Shown piece by piece: positions 26,113 through 36,867 of a DNA stretch of 64,000 bases (position 1 is the first letter of the stretch; every line of letters begins with the position of its first letter). Source of the DNA: Candidatus Competibacteraceae bacterium (lineage in GTDB: Bacteria; Pseudomonadota; Gammaproteobacteria; Competibacterales; Competibacteraceae); NCBI GenBank assembly GCA_003989085.1, contig RXIV01000002.1, positions 310,001-374,000 on the forward strand, in the 5' to 3' direction. The notes beneath the pieces are model-generated. The model saw only the letters and a list, made by a program, of their open reading frames with translations. It did not search any database and was not told where the DNA came from. Made by a program: the position numbers and the translations under genes.

Positions 26113-26346
26113 GCTCTGGACAAAGTCCACGAAGTCACTCTGAGGTTCTGGCTCATTAAAATCGCCGCCACCACATTCGGCAAAACTGGCAGCGATGCCG
26201 TCTTGATATCCATGAACCTAGGCTATCTGGTCGGCACCGCACCCTTGGCTCACTGCTCGCTTTAGTCGTGGCGGCCTACTGCTGGACGGGTGTGTCCCGC
26301 ACGCTGCTATTCTGGGCTGCGTTCATCCTGACCCGCCCGCTGCTTG
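26113..26346 (+). pseudogene. Decayed COG4705-like membrane protein
   Basis: The frame from 26113 reads ALDKVHEVTLRFWLIKIAATTFGKTGSDAVL, matching the start of the intact COG4705 protein at 22389. It stops at 26263-26265 (TAG). In a second frame YCWTGVSRTLLFWAAFILTRPL matches its last helix. The middle is deleted and the frame broken. It is a vestigial paralogue, perhaps left by an old tandem duplication. Confidence 0.7.
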
Positions 26347-26432
26347 CTTTCAGGCTGACGGCTATCCTGCTCTTCGGTTCGGGCAGCGGGCAGCCAAAAC
26401 GGCGCATTGAACAACAGTTGAACGGAGGGGGA

Positions 26433-27098
26433 ATGCGGGTATTGCTGGTCGAAGACGACCCCATGATCGGGGAAGCGGTCCAGGGCGCATTGAAAGATGC
26501 GTCCTATGCCGCTGACTGGGTGAAGGACGGGCAGACCGCCCTCACGACGCTGGGTTACCAGCACTATGACCTGGTACTGCTCGACTTGGGCCTGCCAGGA
26601 AAAGATGGGTTGGACGTGCTGGGCAGCATCCGCGCCAAGGACAACCCGATTCCCCTGCTCATCATCACGGCGCGTGACGGCCTGGATGATCGTCTGCGCG
26701 GCCTGGACGGCGGGGCCGATGACTACGTGTCTAAACCCTTTCAGATGGCCGAATTGCTGGCCCGGATGCGGGCGGTGCTGCGCCGCAAGGGCGGCACCGC
26801 CGCTCCTATTCTCAGTAACGGCGTGGTATCGCTCGATCCAGCCACGAAAGAGGCCAGTGTCAATGGCGGTTCCTCGGTGCAACTGTCCAACCGTGAGTTC
26901 TCGTTGCTGCACGCCTTGCTGGTGCGGCCGGGGGCCATTCTCTCGCGTAGCGAGCTGGAGGATCGCATCTACGGCTGGGGGGAAGAAGTCGAAAGCAACG
27001 CCGTCGAATTTCTGATTCACTCGCTGCGGCGCAAGCTGGGCAGCGATGTCATCAAGAATGTCAGAGGGGTCGGATGGATGGTCTCAAAAGGCGCTTGA
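26433..27098 (+). CDS. OmpR-family response regulator
   Basis: A 221-residue regulator from ATG 26433 after GGAGGGG; the open frame reaching 26268 covers the decayed COG4705 copy. Receiver domain 1-115: VEDDP acidic pair, phospho-acceptor Asp in LVLLDLGLPGKDG (Asp51), conserved Lys in SKPFQMAEL. DNA-binding winged helix about 125-220 with LSNREFSLLHALL and VEFLIHSLRRKLG. QseB/PmrA-like. Overlaps the kinase gene by 25 bases. It likely controls the neighbouring envelope genes (inference). Confidence 0.94.
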   Translation: MRVLLVEDDPMIGEAVQGALKDASYAADWVKDGQTALTTLGYQHYDLVLLDLGLPGKDGLDVLGSIRAKDNPIPLLIITARDGLDDRLRGLDGGADDYVSKPFQMAELLARMRAVLRRKGGTAAPILSNGVVSLDPATKEASVNGGSSVQLSNREFSLLHALLVRPGAILSRSELEDRIYGWGEEVESNAVEFLIHSLRRKLGSDVIKNVRGVGWMVSKGA

Positions 27099-28462
27099 AC
27101 GAGTCGGTTCAGCTCAAGCTGTCGTTCACCCTGTTGGTGGTCATCCTCGCTGTGGCCATCGTGGCAGGCATCTTCTCGTTCCTGTCCGCCTTTGACGAAG
27201 CGCACGAGCTACAGGATGACGTTCTGCGTCAGGTGGCGCAGCTTATGGATCGGCAGCGCTTGTCACCGACCCCACCCACCACTGATGTCCGACTCAAGGA
27301 TACCGATGAAGAATCGCGGGTGATCGTCCAGCGCTTGGGCGAGTCCCGCTCCTCTTCGGTAGGCGTGGATGCAGGAGGAACACTCCCATTCCCGACAACC
27401 CTGTCCGATGGATTGCATACGTTGGAGATTGGTGGCGAGACGTTCCGCGTGCTGGTCAAGACGATGGCCGCAGGCGAACGCATTACCGTGGCTCAGGAGT
27501 CGGGCTTTCGCAATGAAATTGCCCGTGATGGGGCACTTCGCACTGTGATGCCATTCTTGATTCTTGTACCGGTTCTGTTGCTAATCGTTGCCGACTTGGT
27601 GCGTAAGATGTTCCGACCCATTGCGGCACTTTCCAAGGAAATCGACCAACGCGCCGAGCAGGAACTGCATCCCATCGAAGATAGTCACCTTCCCACCGAG
27701 GTACGGCCATTCGCCGTGGCAATTAATCGTTTGCTCGCCCGCATCGGCCAATCTATGGAGTCCCAGCGTCGCTTTGTGGCGGACGCCACGCACGAGTTGC
27801 GCTCGCCACTGACTGCTCTATCGCTGCAAGCGGAACGGCTAGCGGAAGCGGAAATGTCCGGTCTGGCCAGCGAACGGCTGACGGTGCTGCGCCAAGGCAT
27901 CGAGCGTGGTCGGAGCCTGCTGGATCAACTCCTGACCTTGGCCAAGGCGCAGTCGGCCGCCGACTTGCCGAAGTCACCGGTATCCGTCCAAGGCATCTAC
28001 CGCCGCGTGTTGGAAGACCTCATGCCGCTGGCCGAGGTCAAGCACATCGATATCGGGGTCGAAGGCGTGCAAGACGCCCAAGTGTGGGTGAGTGAGCTGG
28101 ACATGATCGCCTTGGTCAAGAACCTGATCGATAACGCCATTCGCTACACGCCAGAAGGGGGACAAGTTAACCTTTCTGTGGATACGACGGAAGGGCACGC
28201 GGTACTGCTCATCCAAGATAACGGGCCAGGCATCCCTTTGGCCGAACGGGACCGGGTTTTTGACCCCTTCTACCGCACGCTTGGCAGCGACCAGATCGGA
28301 TCTGGCCTAGGTCTTTCCATCGTTCAAACGATTGCCAACCGAATTGGAGCCAAAATCCGCCTCGAATTCACCGACCAAGTGAAAGAGGCAGGATTGAGTG
28401 CGATTGTTCTAATTCCAATGAAAACAGCGGAGATCCTTGATGCAGGCAATACAGATTATTAG
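27074..28462 (+). CDS. Sensor histidine kinase (QseC/PmrB-like)
   Basis: A 462-residue membrane kinase partner of the preceding regulator. Two helices (about 15-40 and 160-180) bracket a periplasmic domain of roughly 120 residues. A HAMP-like stretch follows to about 235. The phospho-acceptor is in ATHELRSPLTALSLQAERL (His about 242), then NLIDNAIRYTP (N box, about 350), DNGPGIP and GSGLGLSIV (G boxes). Intact. Position after PepSY, PAP2 and COG4705 genes suggests sensing of envelope damage or a cationic compound. Confidence 0.94.
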   Translation: MDGLKRRLNESVQLKLSFTLLVVILAVAIVAGIFSFLSAFDEAHELQDDVLRQVAQLMDRQRLSPTPPTTDVRLKDTDEESRVIVQRLGESRSSSVGVDAGGTLPFPTTLSDGLHTLEIGGETFRVLVKTMAAGERITVAQESGFRNEIARDGALRTVMPFLILVPVLLLIVADLVRKMFRPIAALSKEIDQRAEQELHPIEDSHLPTEVRPFAVAINRLLARIGQSMESQRRFVADATHELRSPLTALSLQAERLAEAEMSGLASERLTVLRQGIERGRSLLDQLLTLAKAQSAADLPKSPVSVQGIYRRVLEDLMPLAEVKHIDIGVEGVQDAQVWVSELDMIALVKNLIDNAIRYTPEGGQVNLSVDTTEGHAVLLIQDNGPGIPLAERDRVFDPFYRTLGSDQIGSGLGLSIVQTIANRIGAKIRLEFTDQVKEAGLSAIVLIPMKTAEILDAGNTDY

Positions 28463-28472
28463 AAGAATAATT

Positions 28473-28911
28473 ATGGTGACTGCAAGTAGTTGGTTTTACT
28501 GGGCACTTCTATCGGCTGTCTTCGCAGCACTGACAGCGATTTTTTTTTGCCAAGGTGGGTATTCAGGGTGTGGATTCCGACTTGGCCACACTGATCCGAA
28601 CGGCGATCATCATCGTCGTTCTGTCCGCGTTTATAGCCTTCACGGGTAAGTGGAGCAACCCCTTTGAGCTGCCATCCAAGACGTGGTTGTTCCTCGGGTT
28701 GTCTGGGTTAGCCACTGGGGCATCGTGGGTCTGCTACTTTCGGGCGATCAAGATCGGCGATGCCTCTAAGGTCGCGCCCGTGGATAAATTCAGCCTTGTG
28801 CTGGTGGCGGTGTTCGCCTTCACTTTTCTTGGAGAACGCCCATCGCTTCGCGAGCGGTCAGGTATAGCGATGGTTGCTGGCGGTGTTCTCCTGCTGGCTT
28901 TCAAGCGATAG
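28473..28911 (+). pseudogene. EamA/DMT-family small transporter, frameshifted
   Basis: Start ATG 28473. The first part MVTASSWFYWALLSAVFAALTAIF runs into nine T at 28540-28548 and shifts. The second frame gives VGIQGVDSDLATLIRTAIIIVVLSAF to the end (TAG 28909-28911, ending LLAFKR). Joined it is one EamA-type protein of about 145 residues with four helices. Five or eight T would keep the frame. It resembles the small DMT proteins of about 140 residues (COG2510). Either slippage or an assembly error. Confidence 0.75.
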
Positions 28912-29336
28912 GCCGGAACCCCACCACGTTTCACTTCGATCACTTATCGCACTGGACCGCAACATCAGAATCGACTGAGCAGTTTCTCCCCATCCGGATG
29001 TAACTTGCCCTTGGGCGAAGTGAGCGATTTTGAGCGCGCCGCGCACGGCGAAATGACCGTGCGTGAGGTTATCGTCAACATCGGTAAGAGTATGCGCTCA
29101 AGCACGGTGCGATGGACGTGTTACAGAAGCCTCTCCGGGGCGAAATCTTGTTGAAATATATCAAGCGGGCGGTTGCGGAGGAGGAAGATGCAGGCGCAAC
29201 CCCCCGACTACGTACGTAGCGTTAAGTAGTTGCCAGGGTAGAGCCGTTTGATCCTGCCCACTACATTATGTGGTGGGTGTCGGGACGAAACCAGCGATAG
29301 CCCTTCTATCTGTAAACTTAGCGAGTAAGAGAGGTC
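28912..29336. other. Degraded intergenic stretch with a regulator fragment
   Basis: No intact gene. Recognisable debris is the FixJ-like receiver fragment at 29094-29219. The rest has no frame I can name. Confidence 0.5.
29094..29219 (+). pseudogene. Response-regulator receiver domain fragment (FixJ-like)
   Basis: The frame gives ALKHGAMDVLQKPLRGEILLKYIKRAVAEEE and ends in TAG at 29217-29219. AGAxDFLxKPF followed by LLxAIxxAV is the C-terminal end of a receiver domain as in FixJ/NarL-type regulators. The upstream receiver residues and the DNA-binding domain are missing. An isolated relic. Confidence 0.55.
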
Positions 29337-29639
29337 GTGCCCGACAATCTGAACGGCCGTGACACCTACATGAAAATGAGCGCCGTGGCCGGGGGACTCG
29401 GCATCGGTTTTGAAGACACGCGCACCGTGTTGATCTTTAAGAAACGGGTTGTTTTAAAAGAGTTTCTCGACAAAGGCTGGACCTTTGGTGGTGAAACAGC
29501 CGCCGCCACGGTAGACGGTAAAGATGGCGCGACTGGCGAACTCAAATCGCTGCAGGGAATCACAATCTACCAGTTCACGAAGACCGGCTTGATGGCTCAG
29601 GGCAGTGTGCAGGGCGCCAAGTACTGGAAGGACAACTAA
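29337..29639 (+). pseudogene. N-terminally truncated YSC84/SYLF-like protein
   Basis: A 100-codon frame (GTG start) containing YMKMSAVAGGLGIGFEDTRTVLIF, FLDKGWTFGGETAAA and GITIYQFTKTGLMAQGSVQGAKYWKDN. These are the C-terminal features of lipid-binding SYLF/YSC84-like proteins, usually 200 residues with a signal peptide. The N-terminal half is absent, so this is probably a relic, though a short expressed form cannot be excluded. Confidence 0.55.
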
Positions 29640-29654
29640 CTCAACTGAGAGGCT

Positions 29655-29830
29655 GTTTGGAACCCCCGGACTAAGCTAGATGTTCCAGCATGTATGAGGG
29701 GGTCATAGAGGCGGCGCGAATGGCTCAGCCGGCCGAAGGCTCGCTCAACCACCCAGCGATGCGGCGGCAGCACGAACCGCTGGGTTTTCTGAGGCCGCAA
29801 CATTGCCGCCAGGCAGGATTTGAAGCGCGC
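29655..29830 (-). pseudogene. IS5-family transposase C-terminal remnant
   Basis: On the minus strand a frame reads AAMLRPQKTQRFVLPPHRWVVERAFGRLSHSRRL followed by YDPLIHAGTS. WVVERxFGRLxxxRRL is the Glu-bearing end of IS5-type DDE transposases. The rest of the element is missing. It abuts the purA terminus and marks the edge of the accessory island. Confidence 0.7.
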
Positions 29831-29845
29831 CGGTTTGATGGTTCT

Positions 29846-31456
<1,611 letters not shown>

Positions 31457-32638
31457 TCAGCTGAGACTATTAACAACCCACTCCCCTGCTTGTTGCGCCA
31501 GAATCCGATCACAGCCTAGATCGTGTGCCGCCGCCGCCGCGCCCGGCAAGGCCCGAATCACCCGTTCACCCTGGTTGCGCAGCGCCGCCACCTGCTGTTC
31601 TAGATCCAGATCATCCGCCAAGGGCGGGGCGTAAATGCCAGTGTTCACCGATTCCGGTGCTGAGCCAAGGAGCAACAAGGTCGCCAGATCAACGCTGAAA
31701 CCAGTCGCTGGTCGGGCGCGGCCAAACACTTGGCCGATTTCGTCATAACGCCCGCCTTGCGCTACTGCCTGACCTTGCCCCGGAACATAGGCTGCGAATA
31801 GAACGCCGGTGTGGTAGTGGTAGCCGCGCAATTCGGCCAGATCGATGTGAATCGGCAAGTCCGGCCATTGCTGTCGCAGCGCCGCAGTCAGCCGCCGCAA
31901 GGTTGCCAGCGCCTCTCGCACGCCCGCGCCTGCCGCCGCCAATCGGGAGTCCGCCTCATCCAGCATTTCCGGCCCACCGTTCAATTCGGCCAGCGCCAGC
32001 AACGGTTCGCAGTACGCTGGATTCCATGTCGCCAGATAGCCGTGAATCTCTGGTAGCGCCTTGCGTTGCAGCGCCTCAAACAGCAGCGCCTCTTGTTCCC
32101 GAGTCAGGCCAGCCTGACGCAGCAGTTCCCGAAAAATAGCAACATGACCCAAATCCAGGTGTACCGGGCTAATCCCCGCCGTTTGCAGCGTAGTCAGCAT
32201 CAGGGTCAGGACTTCCAGATCGCTCTCATTGCCGCGATGCCCATACAGCTCGACCCCAGCCTGATATGGACTACGCGAGCCGCCGAAGCCATCGGCGCGA
32301 GTCCGCAGCACCGGCCCTAGATAACATAGCCGCACGGGCCCGGCCCGTTTGAGTAGATGGGCATCAATCCGCGCGACCTGCGGGGTCATGTCGGCCCGCA
32401 CCCCCATCATCCGCCCGCTGAGTTGATCGGTCAGCTTGAAGGTCTGCAACTCCAGATCGTCGCCGGCCCCGGTCAGCAGCGAATCGAGAAATTCGATCAG
32501 CGGTGGGATCACCAGCTCGTAACCCCAGCGTTCGTAAAGGTCGAGCAGCGCACGGCGCAGCCGTTCCAGTCGACTGGCGGCAGGGGGCAGGATTTCTTCA
32601 ATGCCTTCGGGCAGCAACCAGCGGTCTTTGGAAATCAT
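31457..32638 (-). CDS. hisZ: ATP phosphoribosyltransferase regulatory subunit HisZ
   Basis: A 393-residue paralogue of histidyl-tRNA synthetase that lacks aminoacylation and instead activates the short form of HisG. DRWLLPEGIEEILPP and the class II fold with LQTFKLTDQLSGRMMGVRADMTPQVARID (about 70-95) are present, but the HisRS anticodon domain is absent. Its presence implies the short HisG elsewhere in the genome. Lies in the standard slot between DUF2065 and purA. Confidence 0.93.
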   Translation of the reverse strand: MISKDRWLLPEGIEEILPPAASRLERLRRALLDLYERWGYELVIPPLIEFLDSLLTGAGDDLELQTFKLTDQLSGRMMGVRADMTPQVARIDAHLLKRAGPVRLCYLGPVLRTRADGFGGSRSPYQAGVELYGHRGNESDLEVLTLMLTTLQTAGISPVHLDLGHVAIFRELLRQAGLTREQEALLFEALQRKALPEIHGYLATWNPAYCEPLLALAELNGGPEMLDEADSRLAAAGAGVREALATLRRLTAALRQQWPDLPIHIDLAELRGYHYHTGVLFAAYVPGQGQAVAQGGRYDEIGQVFGRARPATGFSVDLATLLLLGSAPESVNTGIYAPPLADDLDLEQQVAALRNQGERVIRALPGAAAAAHDLGCDRILAQQAGEWVVNSLS

Positions 32639-32707
32639 GGGCGCGGAAGTTCCGGTGAATCAGACGGTAACCTGATGGATTCAGGCGAGAGAAGGTTGTT
32701 TTGACAG

Positions 32708-32893
32708 TCAGCGTAACCAGTACAGCACCAGCAACCCAACCGCCATGCTGGTCAACCCGACAATTCGCAGTACACGATCTTCGAGTTGGGCCAGCCGCAG
32801 CAGGGTTTGGCGCAGGGCGCGGGGATTAAGAAAGGGGATGATGCCTTCCAGCACCAACATCAGCCCAAACGCCGCCAGCAACTCATCCCACAT
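32708..32893 (-). CDS. yjeT: DUF2065 (YjeT-like) small membrane protein
   Basis: A 61-residue protein with two hydrophobic helices (about 5-25 and 42-60) and the family core AFGLMLVLEGIIPFLNPRALRQTL. It sits between hflC and hisZ, as in E. coli yjeT. Function unknown; a role near the HflKC complex is guessed only from context. Confidence 0.88.
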   Translation of the reverse strand: MWDELLAAFGLMLVLEGIIPFLNPRALRQTLLRLAQLEDRVLRIVGLTSMAVGLLVLYWLR

Positions 32894-32947
32894 GGCGGCG
32901 TCCAGCAGTCAGCGCAGCGCGGACGTGAAACCGGCGATCCGGCATCA

Positions 32948-33829
32948 TCATTGCGCTTGGTTGAAATAGCGGAAGAATTGAAAATCCTGTGGTTGCAGGA
33001 TCAGGACATCATCCTTGGAGCCGAAACTCTGTCGGTAAGCCGACAGGCTACGGTTGAAGTTGTAGAAATCCTGATCCTTGCCATAAGCCTGGGCGTAGAT
33101 ATCTGCTGCCTGGGCGTCGCCATCGCCGCGTTGCCGTTCGGCGTCGCGATACGCCTCCGCCAGGATCACCGTGCCTTGCCGGTCGGCATCGGCGCGGATT
33201 CGTTCTGCGGCTTCACCGCCCCGTGAGCGGAAATCCTTGGCGACCCGCAGCCGCTCAGCCTTCATCCGACTAAACACCGAATTGCTGACATCCGGCGGCA
33301 GATCAATGCGTTTGATCCGCACGTCCACCGCGGCGATTCCTAGTTGGGTTGCCTGGTCTTTCAGCAACTGACTGAGTGTTTCCATGATTTGATCGCGGTC
33401 ACCGGATACCACTTCCTGAATGGTGCGCTTGCTGAACTCGCTGCGCAGGCTGTCCTTGACGATTTGATCCAGCCGGACATTAGCCTGGGCCGCATCACCG
33501 CCGACCGTCGTGTAGAACTTACGTACGTCCTCAATTCGCCACATGGCGAAGGAATCAACGATCACGTTTTTCTTCTCGGCGGTCAGGAATCGCTCCGGCT
33601 CAGTGTCGAGAGTCTGCAAGCGGCGATCAAACTTGCGGATGTTGTTAATCAGCGGCCATTTCCAGTGCAAACCCGGCTTGTAGTTGTCCTGAACGATTTC
33701 ACCCAGCTGGAACCGGATGGCGGTTTGCGTCTCATCCACCGTGAACAGCGACATTGCCGCCAGCATCACTAAGGCGGCGATCCCGCCTAACACCGATTTG
33801 CCGGACAACGGTAATTGCGACAGGGTCAT
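32948..33829 (-). CDS. hflC: FtsH modulator HflC
   Basis: A SPFH/prohibitin protein of 293 residues that with HflK forms the large periplasmic cage around FtsH. N-terminal anchor helix (about 12-30) with TVDETQTAIRFQLGEIV, then KKNVIVDSFAMWRIED and the FSRMKAERLRVAKDFRSRGGEAAERIRADADRQ coiled-coil region. The start overlaps the hflK stop by one base (33829). Confidence 0.95.
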   Translation of the reverse strand: MTLSQLPLSGKSVLGGIAALVMLAAMSLFTVDETQTAIRFQLGEIVQDNYKPGLHWKWPLINNIRKFDRRLQTLDTEPERFLTAEKKNVIVDSFAMWRIEDVRKFYTTVGGDAAQANVRLDQIVKDSLRSEFSKRTIQEVVSGDRDQIMETLSQLLKDQATQLGIAAVDVRIKRIDLPPDVSNSVFSRMKAERLRVAKDFRSRGGEAAERIRADADRQGTVILAEAYRDAERQRGDGDAQAADIYAQAYGKDQDFYNFNRSLSAYRQSFGSKDDVLILQPQDFQFFRYFNQAQ

Positions 33830-35073
33830 TAGCGTACCTCCCGGCTACGACTGAGATCGCGCAGGCGGGTCGCAGCCGCGCTGCCATCAACTGACGGCGT
33901 TGAACCGGACGGCAAGGCTTCGGGCAACGGCGTTGCCGCCGCACTGCCCGCAGCCGGCGCTTCGCTGGGTTTGAGCAGTCGATCCAGCGGTAAATACAGC
34001 AAATTATTGGTTCCTTTCACATCCACCAGCACCTTGCTCGTCCGTGATAACACCGATTCCATCGTTTCCAGATAGAGCCGTTCACGAGTCACTTCCGGTG
34101 CTTTTTGATAGGCCATCAGTAACTGGTTGAAACGGCTGGCTTCGCCTTGGGCCTGCGCAATAACTTGCTCCTTGTAGGCCGATGCTTCTTGCAATCGCCG
34201 CGCCGCCTGACCGCGCGCCCGAGGAATGACCTCATTGGAATAGGCCTCCGCTTCATTCTTGAGCCGCTGCTCGTCTTCGCGGGCCTTGATCGCGTCGGCG
34301 AAAGCGTCCTGTACTTCTTCTGGTGGCTGGGCGTCCTGCAACACCACGGTAATGATCTGCACCCCGGCTCCATACTGATCGAGAATGTGCTGACTGAGCT
34401 TTTGAATATCGTTGACAATTGCGCTGCGGCCTTCAGTCAGCACGAAATCCATGGTGCTTTTACCGATGGTTTCGCGGGTGGCGCTTTCCACCACCTGCAC
34501 CAGCACGCTTTCCGGGTCCAGTACATTGAATAGATAGGCGGGGGGGTCGTTAATCTGGTATTGCACCGCCAACCGCATATCCACGATGTTCTCGTCCTGA
34601 GTCAGCATCAGCGCCTCTTTGGGCACTGAACGGATCGCGGGCTGCCGGGCGCCGCTGCTGCCGGAGCGGTAGCCGATCTCGCGGAACCGGCGCTGTTCCT
34701 GATTGACGATTTCGACCCGGTCAATCGGGAACAGGCGCAGATGCGGCCCCGGCATGGTGGTGTCCAGATAGCGTCCAAATCGCAACACGACGCCGCGTTC
34801 GCCTTCATTAACGATGTAGATGCTGGCAATCAGCCAGCCGATCACGGCGATGATCCCGACGATCAGCCCGATCCCGGTGATCCCGGAACCCGAGACACCG
34901 CCACTGTTATTACCACTATTATTATTGTTGCCGCCACTTCGCCGATTGCCCAGCAACGCGCTGAACTTGTCCGATAGTTTGCGGATTACCTCGTCCAGAT
35001 CGGGCGGTCCTTGATCGCGTCCGCCGTTATTCCAAGGATCGCGGTTGCCGCCTCCCGGTTCATTCCAGGCCAT
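33829..35073 (-). CDS. hflK: FtsH modulator HflK
   Basis: A 414-residue SPFH protein partner of HflC. From 35073 it starts MAWNEPGGGNRDPWNN, followed by a Gly/Asn-rich linker with an NNNNSGNNSGG run. One membrane helix is near 80-100 (GLIVGIIAVIGWLIASI), then VNEGERGVVLRFGRYL and MLTQDENIVDMRLAVQYQI, and a helical tail RAREDEQRLKNEAEAYSNEVIPRARGQAARR. The longer frame to 35100 lacks an RBS advantage. Confidence 0.95.
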   Translation of the reverse strand: MAWNEPGGGNRDPWNNGGRDQGPPDLDEVIRKLSDKFSALLGNRRSGGNNNNSGNNSGGVSGSGITGIGLIVGIIAVIGWLIASIYIVNEGERGVVLRFGRYLDTTMPGPHLRLFPIDRVEIVNQEQRRFREIGYRSGSSGARQPAIRSVPKEALMLTQDENIVDMRLAVQYQINDPPAYLFNVLDPESVLVQVVESATRETIGKSTMDFVLTEGRSAIVNDIQKLSQHILDQYGAGVQIITVVLQDAQPPEEVQDAFADAIKAREDEQRLKNEAEAYSNEVIPRARGQAARRLQEASAYKEQVIAQAQGEASRFNQLLMAYQKAPEVTRERLYLETMESVLSRTSKVLVDVKGTNNLLYLPLDRLLKPSEAPAAGSAAATPLPEALPSGSTPSVDGSAAATRLRDLSRSREVR

Positions 35074-35103
35074 TTCACACCCCAACATTAGTCTTGGCAC
35101 TGC

Positions 35104-36405
35104 TTATACCGCCGGGCTTGCAAAACCCGAACGCACCCATTCCGCCCGCAGGCCTTCCTTGCGGCGCAGCAAATCCAAATTGCCGAATGAAGTGCGGACT
35201 TCAATCAGCCACTCACCCGATGGTTCATGTTGCTCGGTCACTACCGCGCCCAAACTGAACAGCCGGGAGCGCAGCCGCGCCGCCGCCGCCGGTAGGCACA
35301 GCCAACCATGTGCCGCCGCGCCGCGCAGTCGTTCGGTCAGCGCGATCATCAGCCCGTCGATTCCAGCGCCAGTCGTCGCTGACAGCCACACCGCCCGCGC
35401 CTGACCTTCAGCATCTCGCTCCAGTCGGGGCAGGTCGCCAGTCAGATCAATCTTGTTGAATACTTGCAGGCGCGGAATCTCTGCCGCGCCGATCTCGGCC
35501 AGAACCGTTTCAACCTGAGCGATGACCGCTTCCGGGTCAGGATGACTGGCGTCGATAATATGCAGCAACAGCCGTGCCTCACAGGTTTCCCGCAGTGTAG
35601 CCCGGAACGCCGCCACCAGTTCGTGTGGTAGGCGACTGATGAAGCCCACGGTATCGGCCAGCGCCACCGGTTCCGCGCCGGGCAAATCTAGCCGCCGCAC
35701 GGTTGGGTCTAGGGTAGCGAACAATTGATCCGCAGCGTAAACATCGGCTTGGGTCAGCGCATTAAATAAGGTGGATTTCCCGGCATTGGTGTAGCCGACC
35801 ACCGATACCGTCGGCAAATCCGCCTTGCGTCGCGCCCGCCGACCCTGCTCGCGTTGCCGATCCACTCGATCCAGCCGCAGTCGGATTTGTCGGATACGGT
35901 CGGCCAGTAGGCGCCGGTCAGTTTCCAGTTGGGTTTCGCCGGGACCACGCAGACCGATGCCGCCACGCTGCCGCTCCAAGTGAGTCCAGCCGCGCACCAG
36001 TCGGGTGGATAAATGCCGTAGCTGCGCCAGCTCTACTTGCAGCTTGCCCTCGAAACTGCGCGCTCGCTGGGCGAAGATGTCGAGAATCAAACCGGTGCGG
36101 CTGATGACCCGGCATTGCAGGAAGGCTTCCAGATTGCGTTCCTGACTGGGCGACAGGGCATGGTCGAAGATCACCAGTTCCGCTTCGCCTTGCTGGGCGG
36201 CCTCACGGATTTCCGCCGCCTTGCCGCTGCCGGCGAACAGGCGCGGATCAGGTGTGGAACGACGACCGGTGATCAAGGCGACGCACTCAGCGCCTGCCGC
36301 CACCGCCAGTTCACGGAATTCAGCGGATTCTTGGGGGTCTTCGCTGCCGTCCAGGATCAGGCGCACCAAGACAGCGCGTTCACCGCTACGCGGACGCTCG
36401 AACAA
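35104..36405 (-). CDS. hflX: GTPase HflX
   Basis: A ribosome-splitting GTPase of 433 residues, relevant to heat stress. N-terminal HflX domain (about 20-180) with RGPGETQLETDRR, then the G domain: G1 GYTNAGKST (about 205), G3 DTVGFISRLP, G4 NKID. It is convergent with nothing; hfq follows upstream after a 29-base gap and hflK downstream. Confidence 0.95.
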   Translation of the reverse strand: MFERPRSGERAVLVRLILDGSEDPQESAEFRELAVAAGAECVALITGRRSTPDPRLFAGSGKAAEIREAAQQGEAELVIFDHALSPSQERNLEAFLQCRVISRTGLILDIFAQRARSFEGKLQVELAQLRHLSTRLVRGWTHLERQRGGIGLRGPGETQLETDRRLLADRIRQIRLRLDRVDRQREQGRRARRKADLPTVSVVGYTNAGKSTLFNALTQADVYAADQLFATLDPTVRRLDLPGAEPVALADTVGFISRLPHELVAAFRATLRETCEARLLLHIIDASHPDPEAVIAQVETVLAEIGAAEIPRLQVFNKIDLTGDLPRLERDAEGQARAVWLSATTGAGIDGLMIALTERLRGAAAHGWLCLPAAAARLRSRLFSLGAVVTEQHEPSGEWLIEVRTSFGNLDLLRRKEGLRAEWVRSGFASPAV

Positions 36406-36434
36406 ATCACCTCCTGTACGCCGGCATGAACCGG

Positions 36435-36683
36435 TCAGGACGGATCGCCGTCGTCGTCATCAGTCGCCAGATTCAACCGCACATTGCGGACCGGCACGAC
36501 GGTGGAAATGGCGTGCTTGTAGATCATCTGGCTGACGCTGTTCTTGAGCAGGACGACGAATTGATCGAAGGACTCGATCTGACCCTGCAATTTAATGCCG
36601 TTCACCAGATACACCGAGACCGGAATCCGCTCCTTGCGCAAGGCGTTGAGAAACGGTTCCTGGAGAGAATGACCTTTAGCCAT
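36435..36683 (-). CDS. hfq: RNA chaperone Hfq
   Basis: The 82-residue Sm-like hexameric protein that pairs sRNAs with mRNAs. [34 protein letters not shown] contains the Sm1 motif, and [12 protein letters not shown] the Sm2 motif. The C-terminal tail is short and acidic (DDDDGDPS). It heads hfq-hflX-hflKC. Confidence 0.97.
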   Translation of the reverse strand: MAKGHSLQEPFLNALRKERIPVSVYLVNGIKLQGQIESFDQFVVLLKNSVSQMIYKHAISTVVPVRNVRLNLATDDDDGDPS

Positions 36684-36867
36684 GGCGACGCTCCCTTGTT
36701 GTTATGGGCCAGAGAGATACGGAAAAATCTGGGATCAAAATGAAACACAAAAAATTCAAGAGGTTTTAACCTAAAAAGCAGAGCAGCGTCTTGCAGAATG
36801 CGTGCCTACTATCCGGGACCCTCCGCTGAACGGTCGGATCATCACGTTCCCATGATGTGTTGTCCAC

